DNA of 56,462 bases. It comes from Lachnospiraceae bacterium. GTDB lineage: Bacteria; Bacillota; Clostridia; Lachnospirales; Lachnospiraceae. How positions within the stretch are numbered: the stretch's first letter is position 1; each line of letters begins with the position of its first letter. The position numbers and the translations under genes are program-made. This document shows positions 9,165-17,884 of this stretch, one piece after another. Location of the stretch: assembly GCA_030527645.1 (NCBI GenBank), contig JAUNAJ010000016.1, forward strand, positions 1 through 56,462, written 5' to 3'. The notes beneath the pieces were generated by a model, which ran no database searches, was not told the DNA's origin, and worked only from the letters and a program-made list of their open reading frames with translations.

Positions 9165-9342
9165 TCGCCCTGGACTGCAGGAGAGTCAGTGGCTGCCTAA
9201 GGAAGAATCTAATCTCCGAATAAGTGTGAACAAAGATAGGAAGATCAGATGGATTTTCATAGGGAATGCCGGAGTAAACATAGATAATACGAAACAAAAA
9301 GAAAAACTAGACAAAATCAGATATGTAGAAAGGATAAAGGAT

Positions 9343-10143
9343 ATGACACAGAATTGGTTAGGACTTGAGGAAAAAGTAGTTGTTGTAACAGGCGGAGCTT
9401 CCGGAATCGGTAAAAAGGTGGTAGATACACTTGTAGATGCAGGTGCTAAAACTGTTATCGTTGATATGAATGTTGAGACAGGGAAAGATTTGGACGGTGC
9501 CTATTGTGTGCAGTGCAATGTTACGGATCCGGAAAGTGTATCTGCAATGGTGCAGACAGTCATGGGAAAATACGGAAAAATCGATGCTTTGGTAAACAAT
9601 GCAGGAATCAATCTGCCCAGACTCCTTGTAGATGTTAAGGGAGAGAAGCCGCAGTATGAGCTGAACACAGATTCCTTTGATAAGATGTTCGGAGTAAATG
9701 TAAAGGGTGTTTTCCTCTGTGCACAGGCATGCGCAAAGGAGATGGTGAAGCAGGGACAGGGAGTGATCCTGAACATGTCTTCTGAATCAGGAAAAGAAGG
9801 TTCTCAGGGACAGTCCGCTTATTCAGCAACAAAGGGAGCTGTGGACAGTTTTACAAGATCCTGGGCAAAGGAGCTGGGAAAATACAACATCCGTGTTCTG
9901 GCATGTGCTCCAGGTATCATGGAGGCAACCGGACTTAGAACTGAGGCCTACAATGAAGCGCTTGCCTACACAAGAGGATGCAAACCGGAAGAGTTATCCA
10001 CCGATTATACAAAAGTGATCCCGTTAGGTCGTGACGGTAAATTAGAGGAAGTTGGAAATCTGGTTGCCTATCTGGTATCTGACCGTGCAAGCTATATCGC
10101 AGGCACTACGATCAATGTATCCGGAGGAAAATCCAGAGGTTAA
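9343..10143 (+). CDS. srlD: sorbitol-6-phosphate 2-dehydrogenase
   Basis: A short-chain dehydrogenase that oxidises sorbitol 6-phosphate to fructose 6-phosphate with NAD+. TGGASGIG (residues 16-23) forms the cofactor loop; NNAG and the catalytic Ser (NMSSESG) and YSATK motifs follow, and it ends in the usual INVSGGKSRG. The start at 9343 gives MTQNWLGLEEKVVVVTGG, matching the family; the open frame extends upstream to 9226, but that part has no family resemblance and no good ribosome binding site. 266 residues. It is the only dehydrogenase in the locus and would serve both transporter copies. Confidence 0.93.
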   Translation: MTQNWLGLEEKVVVVTGGASGIGKKVVDTLVDAGAKTVIVDMNVETGKDLDGAYCVQCNVTDPESVSAMVQTVMGKYGKIDALVNNAGINLPRLLVDVKGEKPQYELNTDSFDKMFGVNVKGVFLCAQACAKEMVKQGQGVILNMSSESGKEGSQGQSAYSATKGAVDSFTRSWAKELGKYNIRVLACAPGIMEATGLRTEAYNEALAYTRGCKPEELSTDYTKVIPLGRDGKLEEVGNLVAYLVSDRASYIAGTTINVSGGKSRG

Positions 10144-10184
10144 CAAATGATTAGGAATCATGTAAGGAAAGGAAGGAAGAAATT

Positions 10185-10739
10185 ATGAATTTTATTGTAG
10201 ATTTAGCCTCAGGCTTTATGAACCTTTTTACACTGGGCGGCGAGCAGTTCATGAGCTGGGTCACCGGCATCATCCCGACGATCCTCATGCTGCTGGTACT
10301 GATGAACGCAGTCATCGCATTGGCAGGAGCTGAAAGAGTAAACAAGCTGGCAACGATCTGCACAGGAAACCCTATTCTCAGATATGCAGTACTCCCCTTT
10401 GTCAGTGCATTTATGCTGGGAAATCCAATGGCACTGTCCATGGGCAAGTTCATGCCGGAGTTTTACAAACCGAGCTATTACGCAGCAGCAACCTATCACT
10501 GTCACACCAACAGCGGAATCTTCCCGCATATCAATGCATCCGAGATCTTCATTTATCTGGGAATTGCAAATGGTATCACAGCACTGGGACTGAGTACCAC
10601 ACCGCTGGCGATCCGTTACCTGCTGGTAGGAATCATTTGCAACTTCATCTCCGGATGGGCAACTGAATTTACAACTGTAATGGTAGAAAAACAGCAGGGA
10701 GTACGTCTCAGCCGTGAGTTGAAAAAAGCAGCAGCATGA
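10185..10739 (+). CDS. srlA: PTS glucitol/sorbitol transporter subunit IIC, copy 1
   Basis: A 184-residue integral membrane subunit that forms the sugar channel with the IIBC protein. Hydrophobic segments are visible at about residues 25-48, 66-85 and 135-165. The conserved YAAATYHCHTNSGIFPHINASEIF stretch (about 98-121) matches SrlA/GutA proteins. It ends the first transcription unit and is followed by a perfect 22-bp inverted repeat. The gene is nearly identical to the copy at 11636, including a 233-bp tract without a single difference, pointing to recent gene conversion. Confidence 0.93.
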   Translation: MNFIVDLASGFMNLFTLGGEQFMSWVTGIIPTILMLLVLMNAVIALAGAERVNKLATICTGNPILRYAVLPFVSAFMLGNPMALSMGKFMPEFYKPSYYAAATYHCHTNSGIFPHINASEIFIYLGIANGITALGLSTTPLAIRYLLVGIICNFISGWATEFTTVMVEKQQGVRLSRELKKAAA

Positions 10740-10770
10740 TAGGAAAATTGAATAATTCAACAGCAATACA

Positions 10771-10817
10771 GGAAACCAGGATCTGCTGTGCAGTCTGCAC
10801 AGCAGATCCTGGTTTCC
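10771..10817. terminator. perfect 22-bp inverted repeat, possible terminator or mRNA 3' end
   Basis: Arms 10771-10792 and 10796-10817 are exact reverse complements with a three-base loop. No T-run follows on the + strand, so it may end transcription inefficiently, protect the 3' end of the first sorbitol mRNA, or be a small mobile palindrome. A second inverted repeat, TTACAATTC-N7-GAATTGTAA, lies at 10874-10898. Confidence 0.55.
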
Positions 10818-11025
10818 GGCCTTGAGAAAGTCCGTGAGTATATGATTACTGTTCATCGGCATCACCAGATCAATTACAATTCGCGGGGTGAATTGTAACT
10901 CTAAATCATTGATACAATAAGAAATAGTGCAGAAAAATTGTAATCTATGATAAAATAATTCCAATAAAGTTTACAAATTCATGAGATACATTGTGCTGAT
11001 TGTCAATGGCAGTTAGTGCACCATG

Positions 11026-11114
11026 TTTCCAGCCTCTGGAAATTTCCTGTACAAAGCTGTTTCCGAATGATTGAAAAACAGAGAATTAAGCTCGGACAGA
11101 CTGTGGAGTACAAT
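11026..11114 (+). promoter_or_regulatory. sorbitol operon promoter and activator-type site, copy 2
   Basis: Same composite as at 7514: TTTCC-N7-GGAAA-N4-CTGTACAAA-N4-TTTCCG at 11026-11065, then 20 nt to TTAAGC (11086-11091), a 17-nt spacer and TACAAT (11109-11114). Conserved words at conserved spacing in otherwise diverged DNA mark a shared regulator. Beyond this site and the hairpins listed separately, the 440-bp gap between srlA and gutM shows nothing else. Confidence 0.7.
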
Positions 11115-11182
11115 AAGGTCATAACAAAGGGAAATAAAAGGAAAACAGGAAATCAAAACACAGAGTGAACGGAGGTATTAAG

Positions 11183-11620
11183 ATGTTACAATTAGCGTTA
11201 GTGATCGGACTTGCATTTGCCCTTCAGATCGTATTGAGTATGATGCAGATGAAGCATTTTTCAAAGGAGTTTGTAGCACTCCGAAAGAAAGGAAAAGTGG
11301 CCTGCGGAAGAAAGTCGGGAGGGTTCCATGCCGGAGCAATTGTGATGTTCCGTATTGATGATGATGGAATCGTTCAGGAAGCAAAGAAAATGGAGGGAGT
11401 AACCTGCTTTGCGAGAGTGAAGGATCTGGAAGGATTTGAGGGAAGGTTTGTAGGAGAGCTGAACGGAGAGGAGATTCTCAAATCTCATCGAAATCTGAGA
11501 AAGGCTGTAGAGGATGCAGCACTTACCTACAACAAGTATATGGCCGGTGAAGTGATTGAGACACCTCCGTCACCGTTCCAGCGTGTCGGAAACAGTATCG
11601 GAGCACTTGCATCAAAATAA
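11183..11620 (+). CDS. gutM: GutM (SrlM) family regulator
   Basis: A 145-residue protein of the glucitol operon activator family. An N-terminal hydrophobic segment (about residues 2-22) suggests membrane anchoring. It is followed by a basic, soluble region beginning HFSKEFVALRKKGKVACGRKSGGF. In enterobacteria SrlM activates the sorbitol operon; the mechanism in Firmicutes is not clear to me. The start at 11183 lies 7 nt after GGAGG (11171-11175); an upstream GTG at 11165 precedes that site. It is the first gene of the second unit, as expected when gutM precedes srlA and srlE. Confidence 0.85.
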   Translation: MLQLALVIGLAFALQIVLSMMQMKHFSKEFVALRKKGKVACGRKSGGFHAGAIVMFRIDDDGIVQEAKKMEGVTCFARVKDLEGFEGRFVGELNGEEILKSHRNLRKAVEDAALTYNKYMAGEVIETPPSPFQRVGNSIGALASK

Positions 11621-11635
11621 AGAAGGGAGATCAGT

Positions 11636-12190
11636 ATGGATTTTATCGTAAATTTAGCTTCAGGCTTTATGAATCTTTTTACACTGGGCGGCGAGCAGTT
11701 CATGAGCTGGGTCACCGGCATCATTCCAACGATCCTCATGCTGCTGGTACTGATGAATGCAGTCATCGCTCTGGCAGGAGCTGAAAGAGTAAACAAGCTT
11801 GCCACAATCTGTACAGGAAACCCTATTCTCAGATATGCAGTACTCCCCTTTGTCAGTGCATTTATGCTGGGAAATCCAATGGCACTGTCCATGGGCAAGT
11901 TCATGCCGGAGTTTTACAAACCGAGCTATTACGCAGCAGCAACCTATCACTGTCACACCAACAGCGGAATCTTCCCGCATATCAATGCATCCGAGATCTT
12001 CATTTATCTGGGAATTGCAAATGGTATCACAGCACTGGGACTGAGCACCACGCCACTGGCGATCCGCTACCTGCTGGTAGGAATCGTCTGCAACTTCATC
12101 TCCGGATGGGCAACGGAATTTACGACAAAAATGGTAGAGAAACAGCAGGGAGTACGTCTCAGCCGCGAGCTGAAAAAACAGGCAGACTGA
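11636..12190 (+). CDS. srlA: PTS glucitol/sorbitol transporter subunit IIC, copy 2
   Basis: A 184-residue membrane subunit almost identical to the protein at 10185. Differences are confined to a few positions near both ends (for example residues 2 and 6, and the last residues KQAD versus KAAA). Positions 11813-12045 are identical base for base to 10362-10594, including third codon positions, whereas the adjacent IIBC copies have diverged more. It sits 15 bp after gutM and 47 bp before the second srlE, so the three are clearly co-transcribed. Confidence 0.93.
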   Translation: MDFIVNLASGFMNLFTLGGEQFMSWVTGIIPTILMLLVLMNAVIALAGAERVNKLATICTGNPILRYAVLPFVSAFMLGNPMALSMGKFMPEFYKPSYYAAATYHCHTNSGIFPHINASEIFIYLGIANGITALGLSTTPLAIRYLLVGIVCNFISGWATEFTTKMVEKQQGVRLSRELKKQAD

Positions 12191-12237
12191 TACGTACGTG
12201 GATGTCCGGTGAGACCTGAAAATTGAGGAGATTGTTT

Positions 12238-13269
12238 ATGTCAGAGTTTCGTCCTGTTCGAGTGGAAAAAGGTTTAGGTGGGTTTGGAGGTCCTCTGATC
12301 ATCACCCCGACAGAAGAGAAGGATAAGATTCTCTATCTGACCGGAGGAGGAGTGGAGCCGGAATGTCTGGAAAAAATTGTTGCACTAAGCGGCCTTGTAC
12401 CGGTAAATGGTTTTGAGACCAGTTGTCCTGAGGAAGAAATAGCCGCAGTCATTATTGACTGCGGCGGAACACTGCGCTGCGGAATCTATCCGAAGAAAAG
12501 AATCCCCACAATAAATACAAATCCGGTCGGAAAATCAGGTCCCCTGTCTCAATATATCAAAGAAGATATCTATGTATCGGGAGTTACATCCAGGCAGATT
12601 TTCGCTGAAGATGGAAGGGAGAAAGAAAATGAAAAGAAGCAGAGCTTCTTTGATCATCCCTTTGATTTTTTTCATCAGGAACCGGATCCTTCAATCCGGA
12701 CAGACAGGAAAATAACGGAGATCCTGAAAGAAAAGAAAAATAAAAGTCTGATCACAAGAATCGGACTGACAACGGGAAAGGTGGTAGCAACCTTTAATCA
12801 GGCAGCCAGAGATGCTCTGCAGACCTGTATTGCTACCATCCTTCCCTTCATGGCGTTTGTTTCTATGCTGATCGGCATTATCAACGGTTCCGGAATCGGT
12901 GAAGTACTGGCAAGGCTTCTGACCCCGCTGACGGGCAGTATCTATGGTCTTGTGCTGCTGGGAGTGATCTGTTCTATTCCGGGATTATCAGCACTTCTGG
13001 GTCCCGGTGCTGTCATTGCCCAGATTGTAGGTACACTGATCGGAGTAGAAATCGGAAAAGGGAATATTCCGCCCAATCTTGCACTTCCGGCATTGTTTGC
13101 AATCAATACCCAGGGCGCATGTGATTTCATTCCCGTGGGGCTTGGTCTTGCCGAGGCGGAGATCGAGACTGTGGAAGTTGGTGTTGTATCGGTCATGTAT
13201 TCGAGATTTGCCACCGGCTGGATCCGAGTGCTGATTGCTTATGCAGCAAGTTTGGGGATGTATACGTGA
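12238..13269 (+). CDS. srlE: PTS glucitol/sorbitol transporter subunit IIBC, copy 2
   Basis: A 343-residue paralogue of the protein at 7678. The IIB phosphocysteine Cys75 in [10 protein letters not shown] and the membrane domain are retained. The interdomain linker is entirely different: aromatic and charged ([17 protein letters not shown]) rather than Ala/Glu rich. The start at 12238 follows GAGGAG (12225-12230); the TTG at 12223 overlaps that site. No IIA or dehydrogenase follows in this unit, so it must borrow SrlB and SrlD from the first. It may have a shifted polyol specificity, which is inference. Confidence 0.92.
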   Translation: MSEFRPVRVEKGLGGFGGPLIITPTEEKDKILYLTGGGVEPECLEKIVALSGLVPVNGFETSCPEEEIAAVIIDCGGTLRCGIYPKKRIPTINTNPVGKSGPLSQYIKEDIYVSGVTSRQIFAEDGREKENEKKQSFFDHPFDFFHQEPDPSIRTDRKITEILKEKKNKSLITRIGLTTGKVVATFNQAARDALQTCIATILPFMAFVSMLIGIINGSGIGEVLARLLTPLTGSIYGLVLLGVICSIPGLSALLGPGAVIAQIVGTLIGVEIGKGNIPPNLALPALFAINTQGACDFIPVGLGLAEAEIETVEVGVVSVMYSRFATGWIRVLIAYAASLGMYT

Positions 13270-13288
13270 ACGAAAGGAGGAGAGTACC

Positions 13289-15199
13289 GTGGGAAATGCA
13301 ACCGGCGATCTTCGAATGATTCAGATTCTGAAGATTCTCCGCAAGAACAGGACAGTAACGGTCACTGAACTGGCAGAGCAGCTGGAGGTCAGTGACAGAA
13401 CCATCAGAAACGATATGAAACAGCTGAATCAGGAACTGAAAAACTGCGGAGTGATCGAAGGAAAACTGGGGAAATACAGTTTAAAGGTATTTGATGAGAA
13501 CCTGTTCAGGCAGATGGTTTCATCCTTTGACAACGAGGACCGTCTTCTCAGCAGCCCCAGAGGAAGAATGGATTATGTTTTTGGGAAACTGATTCGGGCA
13601 GAGGAACCAGTTTTGACGGATGAGCTTGCCTATGAGATGAATGTGAGCAGAACGACCCTGATCGGAGACCTGAAAAAACTGCGTTCAGAGCTGGCTCTCT
13701 ATCAGATTGAACTGATTGGAAAAACAAGTAAGGGAATGGTGATTGAGGGCAATGAGGAGGATATTCGCAGATATATTCTGGATGTAAACAACAGCCAGCT
13801 GTACAGTGACTATCCGCTGGATTCTGAGATCAGGAAAATTGTAGATGCCTTTTATAAGGAGATGAACTGGGAACACAATCTGATCCGATCCTATGAAAAA
13901 TATCTGATCCTGATGCTGGATCGATTTCTGAACGGTCATGAGATCAAAGCGCTGCCCCACAGCTTTTACAACCTTACTGCAACGAAAACCTTCCCTGCAG
14001 TCAATCGTCTCATCGATCAGATCGGAAAATTTCTTTTCATGGATTTTCCGGTGGAGGAGAAACTGTTCACCATGATTCCCATTGCAGGAATGCGGACCCC
14101 GACAGATCTGGCACATCTGGAACGTATCCAGCTGGACCCCGCCATGGATACTCTTCTTGAGAGAATTCTGGAGCAGATACAAAGAGAACTGCAGATCAGC
14201 ATTGATGGGGGAGACTATGCCAGGGATTTCAAATATCATCTGATGTTCATGATCAACCGGCTTCGTTTTCAGATAAAGCTGGATAATCCTGTTTCTGAGG
14301 ATGTAATCGGAAAATACCCGCTGGCATTCCGTATGGCAAAGATTGCATTTCGCATGATCTGCCAGGAATATGAGGTCTCTGAAAATGATGCAGAGCTGGG
14401 ATACCTGACAGCATATTTTGCCGTATTCCTGGAGAAAAACAACCTGCTGCAGGAAGAACCTCTGCGTATCGCTGTAATATGTGGTACCGGCAGAGTGACC
14501 TCTCATCTGATCTCCATGCAGCTTCGAAAGGAACTGGACAGCAGCGCACAGATCGATATCTTTCCTCTGGAAGCAGTGTCTGCAGAACTGCTCGCATCCT
14601 ATCATGCTGTTCTTACAACTGTAGATCTTCCTTTCGAGACCGATGCCTCCGTGATTCGTGTCACAGAAATTTTCGATGCCGGAGAGCTGGTGAGGAAAAT
14701 AGAAAAAATCAGATATCTGAAGCTGACGGGAAGTGATGAAACTGCCCATCGAGGAAGCTCTCTTCTGGCCAGAATGCTGGAGGAAAGCTGCTTCTATGTT
14801 CTGGAATCGGATATGACTTATCAGGAAGCGTTGGATTTTATGATTGAACCGCTGATGGATGAGGGGGTTCTGGATGAGGGATTTGCAGAGCGTCTTTCGG
14901 ACAGAGAGAAGCAGGGGACAATGGTGTTTGGAAACAGTGTTGCCATTCCTCATATGATCCAGACTGTATCGGATGAGATCGTTCTGGCAATGGGCTGCAG
15001 CGAAGCTCCCATCAAGTATAATGAAACAGATGTGTCTGTGATCATTCTTCTGGGACTTCCGCAGCAATCTGAAGAGACTCAGACCCGATTGATCCAGGTT
15101 TATGAGGAGATTATTGAGATCACAAAGAACAAAGAGCTGCTTCAGAAAATAGCCGGATGTGAATCCTATCAGAAGCTGCTTCGTGTTTTGTATAGGTAG
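13289..15199 (+). CDS. gutR: PRD-containing transcription activator of sorbitol genes (GutR/MtlR type)
   Basis: A 636-residue PTS-controlled regulator. The N-terminal HTH (about 10-60, with VTELAEQLEVSDRTIRNDMKQL) is followed by a second DNA-binding or linker region. Two PRD domains occupy the middle, then an IIB-like segment (IAVICGTGRVTSHL) and a C-terminal IIA-like domain with the phosphorylatable His in SVAIPHM. GTG 13289 is 8 nt after AAAGGAGG; ATG 13316 is possible. It belongs to the MtlR/GutR activators rather than RNA-binding BglG antiterminators, because it has a DNA-binding HTH. Likely targets are the twin sites at 7514 and 11026; its own gene would be expressed from the second. Confidence 0.88.
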   Translation: MGNATGDLRMIQILKILRKNRTVTVTELAEQLEVSDRTIRNDMKQLNQELKNCGVIEGKLGKYSLKVFDENLFRQMVSSFDNEDRLLSSPRGRMDYVFGKLIRAEEPVLTDELAYEMNVSRTTLIGDLKKLRSELALYQIELIGKTSKGMVIEGNEEDIRRYILDVNNSQLYSDYPLDSEIRKIVDAFYKEMNWEHNLIRSYEKYLILMLDRFLNGHEIKALPHSFYNLTATKTFPAVNRLIDQIGKFLFMDFPVEEKLFTMIPIAGMRTPTDLAHLERIQLDPAMDTLLERILEQIQRELQISIDGGDYARDFKYHLMFMINRLRFQIKLDNPVSEDVIGKYPLAFRMAKIAFRMICQEYEVSENDAELGYLTAYFAVFLEKNNLLQEEPLRIAVICGTGRVTSHLISMQLRKELDSSAQIDIFPLEAVSAELLASYHAVLTTVDLPFETDASVIRVTEIFDAGELVRKIEKIRYLKLTGSDETAHRGSSLLARMLEESCFYVLESDMTYQEALDFMIEPLMDEGVLDEGFAERLSDREKQGTMVFGNSVAIPHMIQTVSDEIVLAMGCSEAPIKYNETDVSVIILLGLPQQSEETQTRLIQVYEEIIEITKNKELLQKIAGCESYQKLLRVLYR

Positions 15200-15284
15200 A
15201 AGAAGTAATTATTTTCAGTCGACAAATTCCCAAATATCGGCTATGATGTATTCTGAGTCTGTCAAGAAAGGAGAGGATCAGAAT

Positions 15285-16208
15285 ATGCTTGATTTCAGAA
15301 AGCCAACACCGGAAGATCAGGAATGGATCGAACATGCAGGCTTTCAGGCAAACCTGCGAAAGAATGATGCAGGCTTTGTCAATATTTCGCTGCTCATGCA
15401 AAAGTACGATACGCATGTATTGAATTATAAAGGAACTCTTCTTCGCTTCTTTCCGGAAGGATATCTGAAGGGCTGCTATGCAGCACCGGTCGGAAATGCA
15501 GATTTTCGGGAGGTTATCCCGCTTCTGGAAAAGGATGCGGAAGAAAGGGGAATTCCCTTCCGTCTGGAGATGCTTTCCGAGGAAGACGCCGGAAAGCTGG
15601 AGGAAGCATTTCCCGGAAAATATGAACTGGTACAGAAGCCGGATTATTCAGAATATCTTCACCTGCGGGAACGGCTTGCCGACATGCCGGGACGGAAGTT
15701 CAGTTCCAAGAGGAATCATATTTCTCAGTTCTTCCGTCTGCATCCGGAAGCAGCTGTGTTTCCCATTACATTGGAGAATCTGCAGGATGCATACAAGGTT
15801 GCCAGAACCTGGCTGGATAGTCAGCCGGAGGAGAAGAGAGAAAATCTGGAGTACGAGTACCGTGCCATCCTGAAGGCCGGTGAGAACTGGGAACAGTGGG
15901 ACCTGAAGGGAATCCTGGTATATGCGGACGGAAAACCGGTAGGAATGAACATTGCGTCCAGACTCTCTGAGGGTGTCTATGATATCCATTTTGAAAAGGC
16001 TCTGTCCGAGTACCCCCATGTATGGAGCGTGCTGGAGCGTGAGCTTGCAAGATATCTGGAGGATGCAGTCTGGATCAACCGTGAGGAGGATCTGGGTGAC
16101 GAGGGACTTCGAAAATCCAAGCTTTCCTACCGGCCGGATCAGCTGCTGCATAAATTTTACGCAGAACCGGCTGCAGAAGGAATCTGCAGAGAAAGGCGGT
16201 CTGCCTAG
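15285..16208 (+). CDS. DUF2156 (phosphatidylglycerol lysyltransferase C-terminal-like) protein
   Basis: A 307-residue protein resembling the cytoplasmic GNAT-like domain of MprF-type aminoacyl-phosphatidylglycerol synthases, but without membrane helices. Features are an N-terminal MLDFRKPTPEDQEW, the FSSKRNHISQFFR segment, GKPVGMNIASRL and a C-terminal EDLGDEGLRKSKLSYRP typical of these Clostridia proteins. The start at 15285 lies 8 nt after GAGAGG; the open frame extends upstream but lacks a site there. Substrate unknown: transfer of an aminoacyl group from aminoacyl-tRNA is plausible from the fold. The next gene encodes an ATP-grasp enzyme on the same strand. Confidence 0.85.
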   Translation: MLDFRKPTPEDQEWIEHAGFQANLRKNDAGFVNISLLMQKYDTHVLNYKGTLLRFFPEGYLKGCYAAPVGNADFREVIPLLEKDAEERGIPFRLEMLSEEDAGKLEEAFPGKYELVQKPDYSEYLHLRERLADMPGRKFSSKRNHISQFFRLHPEAAVFPITLENLQDAYKVARTWLDSQPEEKRENLEYEYRAILKAGENWEQWDLKGILVYADGKPVGMNIASRLSEGVYDIHFEKALSEYPHVWSVLERELARYLEDAVWINREEDLGDEGLRKSKLSYRPDQLLHKFYAEPAAEGICRERRSA

Positions 16209-16335
16209 CTGCTGATTTGCCGGGAAAAGATGTAGTAAGATTTACGGAATCCTGAAGTGGTTGTATAACAAATGGGCAGAGAATCTGCTGCAGTTCACGT
16301 GGGAATTGTAACGAGAATATTTACTGAGGTAACAG

Positions 16336-17712
16336 ATGCTTGCTGAAATGAAAGAGTATATAACTGCCCTTCAATCTATGAACATGGATCAGGCAGGACG
16401 AAAACGTGCAGAGGAACAGACCATTGCCTCCGGTATCACCGTCAATGACGGACCGGTGGCATTTTCCTGTGTTCCCCTGATGGTGACAGAGGAAGACAGA
16501 AATTCCTTTGATCAGGTGATCGTCGGCATTCAGACAATCCTGTCAAAAATGACGGAACGATATATTGCAGATCCCTCCTACAGGAAAATCTTCGGATTCT
16601 CCAAAGAAATGGAGGAGCTGATCTGTCTCCCCTGTGATTATCCCTGTATCATTCCGTTTGGAAGATACGATCTTTTTTATGATTTTATTTCCGGAACATA
16701 CGGCTTCTGCGAGATCAACACCGACGGCTCCGGAGGTATGAGCTGGAACAACCGGATCACAGAGGCGGTCCTTCAGAATTTCGGCGATCAGAAGTATCTG
16801 AAGGAGAAGGGAATCACGCTTTGGGATGCGGAGACTCCCTTTGCCGAGGGGATCATTGAAATCTGGAAGTCTTCTCCTCAGGCGTATGTGAACGGCAGCC
16901 TGAAAGAGGCGGACCTGATTCCGGATCCGCTGATCGCCATCGTGGATTTCAAAGAGGAAGCGGTGATGACGGATTTTCAGGGAATCATCGATGGATTGAT
17001 CGCAAAAGGAGTCAGAGCCAGATTTACCGATATGCGGGATCTGGAATTTGACGGGGCGCAGCTGCGGGATAGAACGGACGGCGCAGTGATCCACGGAATC
17101 TACCGGCGTGCCGTTACCAGTGTCATGCTGGAGCGGCTGGAGGAATGCAGAGCGTTGATCGATGCTGTGCGCTCTGAGAAGGTCGTACTGATGGGACATT
17201 TCCGAACCTCCCTGGCTCATTCCAAAAAAGTGTTTGCTGCCATGTACCGTAAAGAGACCCGAGAGTTTCTTGCGAAGGAGGAAATAGCATACATTCACGC
17301 TCATGTGCCGGCCACCTATATTCTCCGTGAGGGAACTCTGTCTGAAGAGGATCTGAACAGGATCCGTCTGGAGAAGGACAGCTGGGTGCTGAAGCCGGAG
17401 GAGGGCTTTGCTTCCATGGATGTGACCTGCGGCATGGATGTGGAGCCGGAGGAGTGGAAACGGCTTCTGGAGGAGGCTCTTAAGAAACCATTTATTCTGC
17501 AGCAGTTCTGTGAGAGATACACTGTTCCCGTTGTTCGCGGGGACACGGGAGAATTGGATGAATATCCCCTGATGCTGGGGATATTCCAGACCGGCGGGCA
17601 TGCAGCAGCCTGCTACAGCAGGGCAGGACAGGCAGGAGTGATTGACTTCAGTCACGGCTGTGTCTGTGTGCCGACTGCAGTGATCAAAAGCTGTGATGAA
17701 GTGCAGGAATAG
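16336..17712 (+). CDS. glutathionylspermidine synthase-like ATP-grasp protein
   Basis: A 458-residue protein with the ATP-grasp layout seen in glutathionylspermidine synthase-like enzymes. It has an N-terminal substrate region (FCEINTDGSGGMSWN near residues 131-145), a central IVDFKEEAV Rossmann-type part, then DSWVLKPEEGFASMDV and the C-terminal FILQQFCERY and GIFQTGGHAAACYSR segments near the ATP and Mg2+ site. It would make an amide bond at ATP cost. No trypanothione-type partner is present, so the true substrate is unknown. It lies 127 bp after the DUF2156 gene and is followed by a terminator, suggesting a two-gene unit. Confidence 0.8.
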   Translation: MLAEMKEYITALQSMNMDQAGRKRAEEQTIASGITVNDGPVAFSCVPLMVTEEDRNSFDQVIVGIQTILSKMTERYIADPSYRKIFGFSKEMEELICLPCDYPCIIPFGRYDLFYDFISGTYGFCEINTDGSGGMSWNNRITEAVLQNFGDQKYLKEKGITLWDAETPFAEGIIEIWKSSPQAYVNGSLKEADLIPDPLIAIVDFKEEAVMTDFQGIIDGLIAKGVRARFTDMRDLEFDGAQLRDRTDGAVIHGIYRRAVTSVMLERLEECRALIDAVRSEKVVLMGHFRTSLAHSKKVFAAMYRKETREFLAKEEIAYIHAHVPATYILREGTLSEEDLNRIRLEKDSWVLKPEEGFASMDVTCGMDVEPEEWKRLLEEALKKPFILQQFCERYTVPVVRGDTGELDEYPLMLGIFQTGGHAAACYSRAGQAGVIDFSHGCVCVPTAVIKSCDEVQE

Positions 17713-17731
17713 GAAATTTGTTGAAAAACCT

Positions 17732-17775
17732 GCCCGTCGACTCTCGACTTTTGACGTGAGCCGGCGGGCTTTTTC
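17732..17775 (+). terminator. intrinsic terminator after the ATP-grasp gene
   Basis: GCCCG-TCGACTC pairs with GAGCCGG-CGGGC with one mismatch and one G-U pair, followed by TTTTTC. It also separates this + strand unit from the convergent GH4 gene. Confidence 0.75.
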
Positions 17776-17884
17776 ATGCATATAGTAGAATAGCATGTCA
17801 TAGGTATTTCCATTGGAAATGGAGCTGCTATTGTTTCCTTCTATATGCTGCAGATTTAACCAGTCGATTTGATTTTCGACTCAA

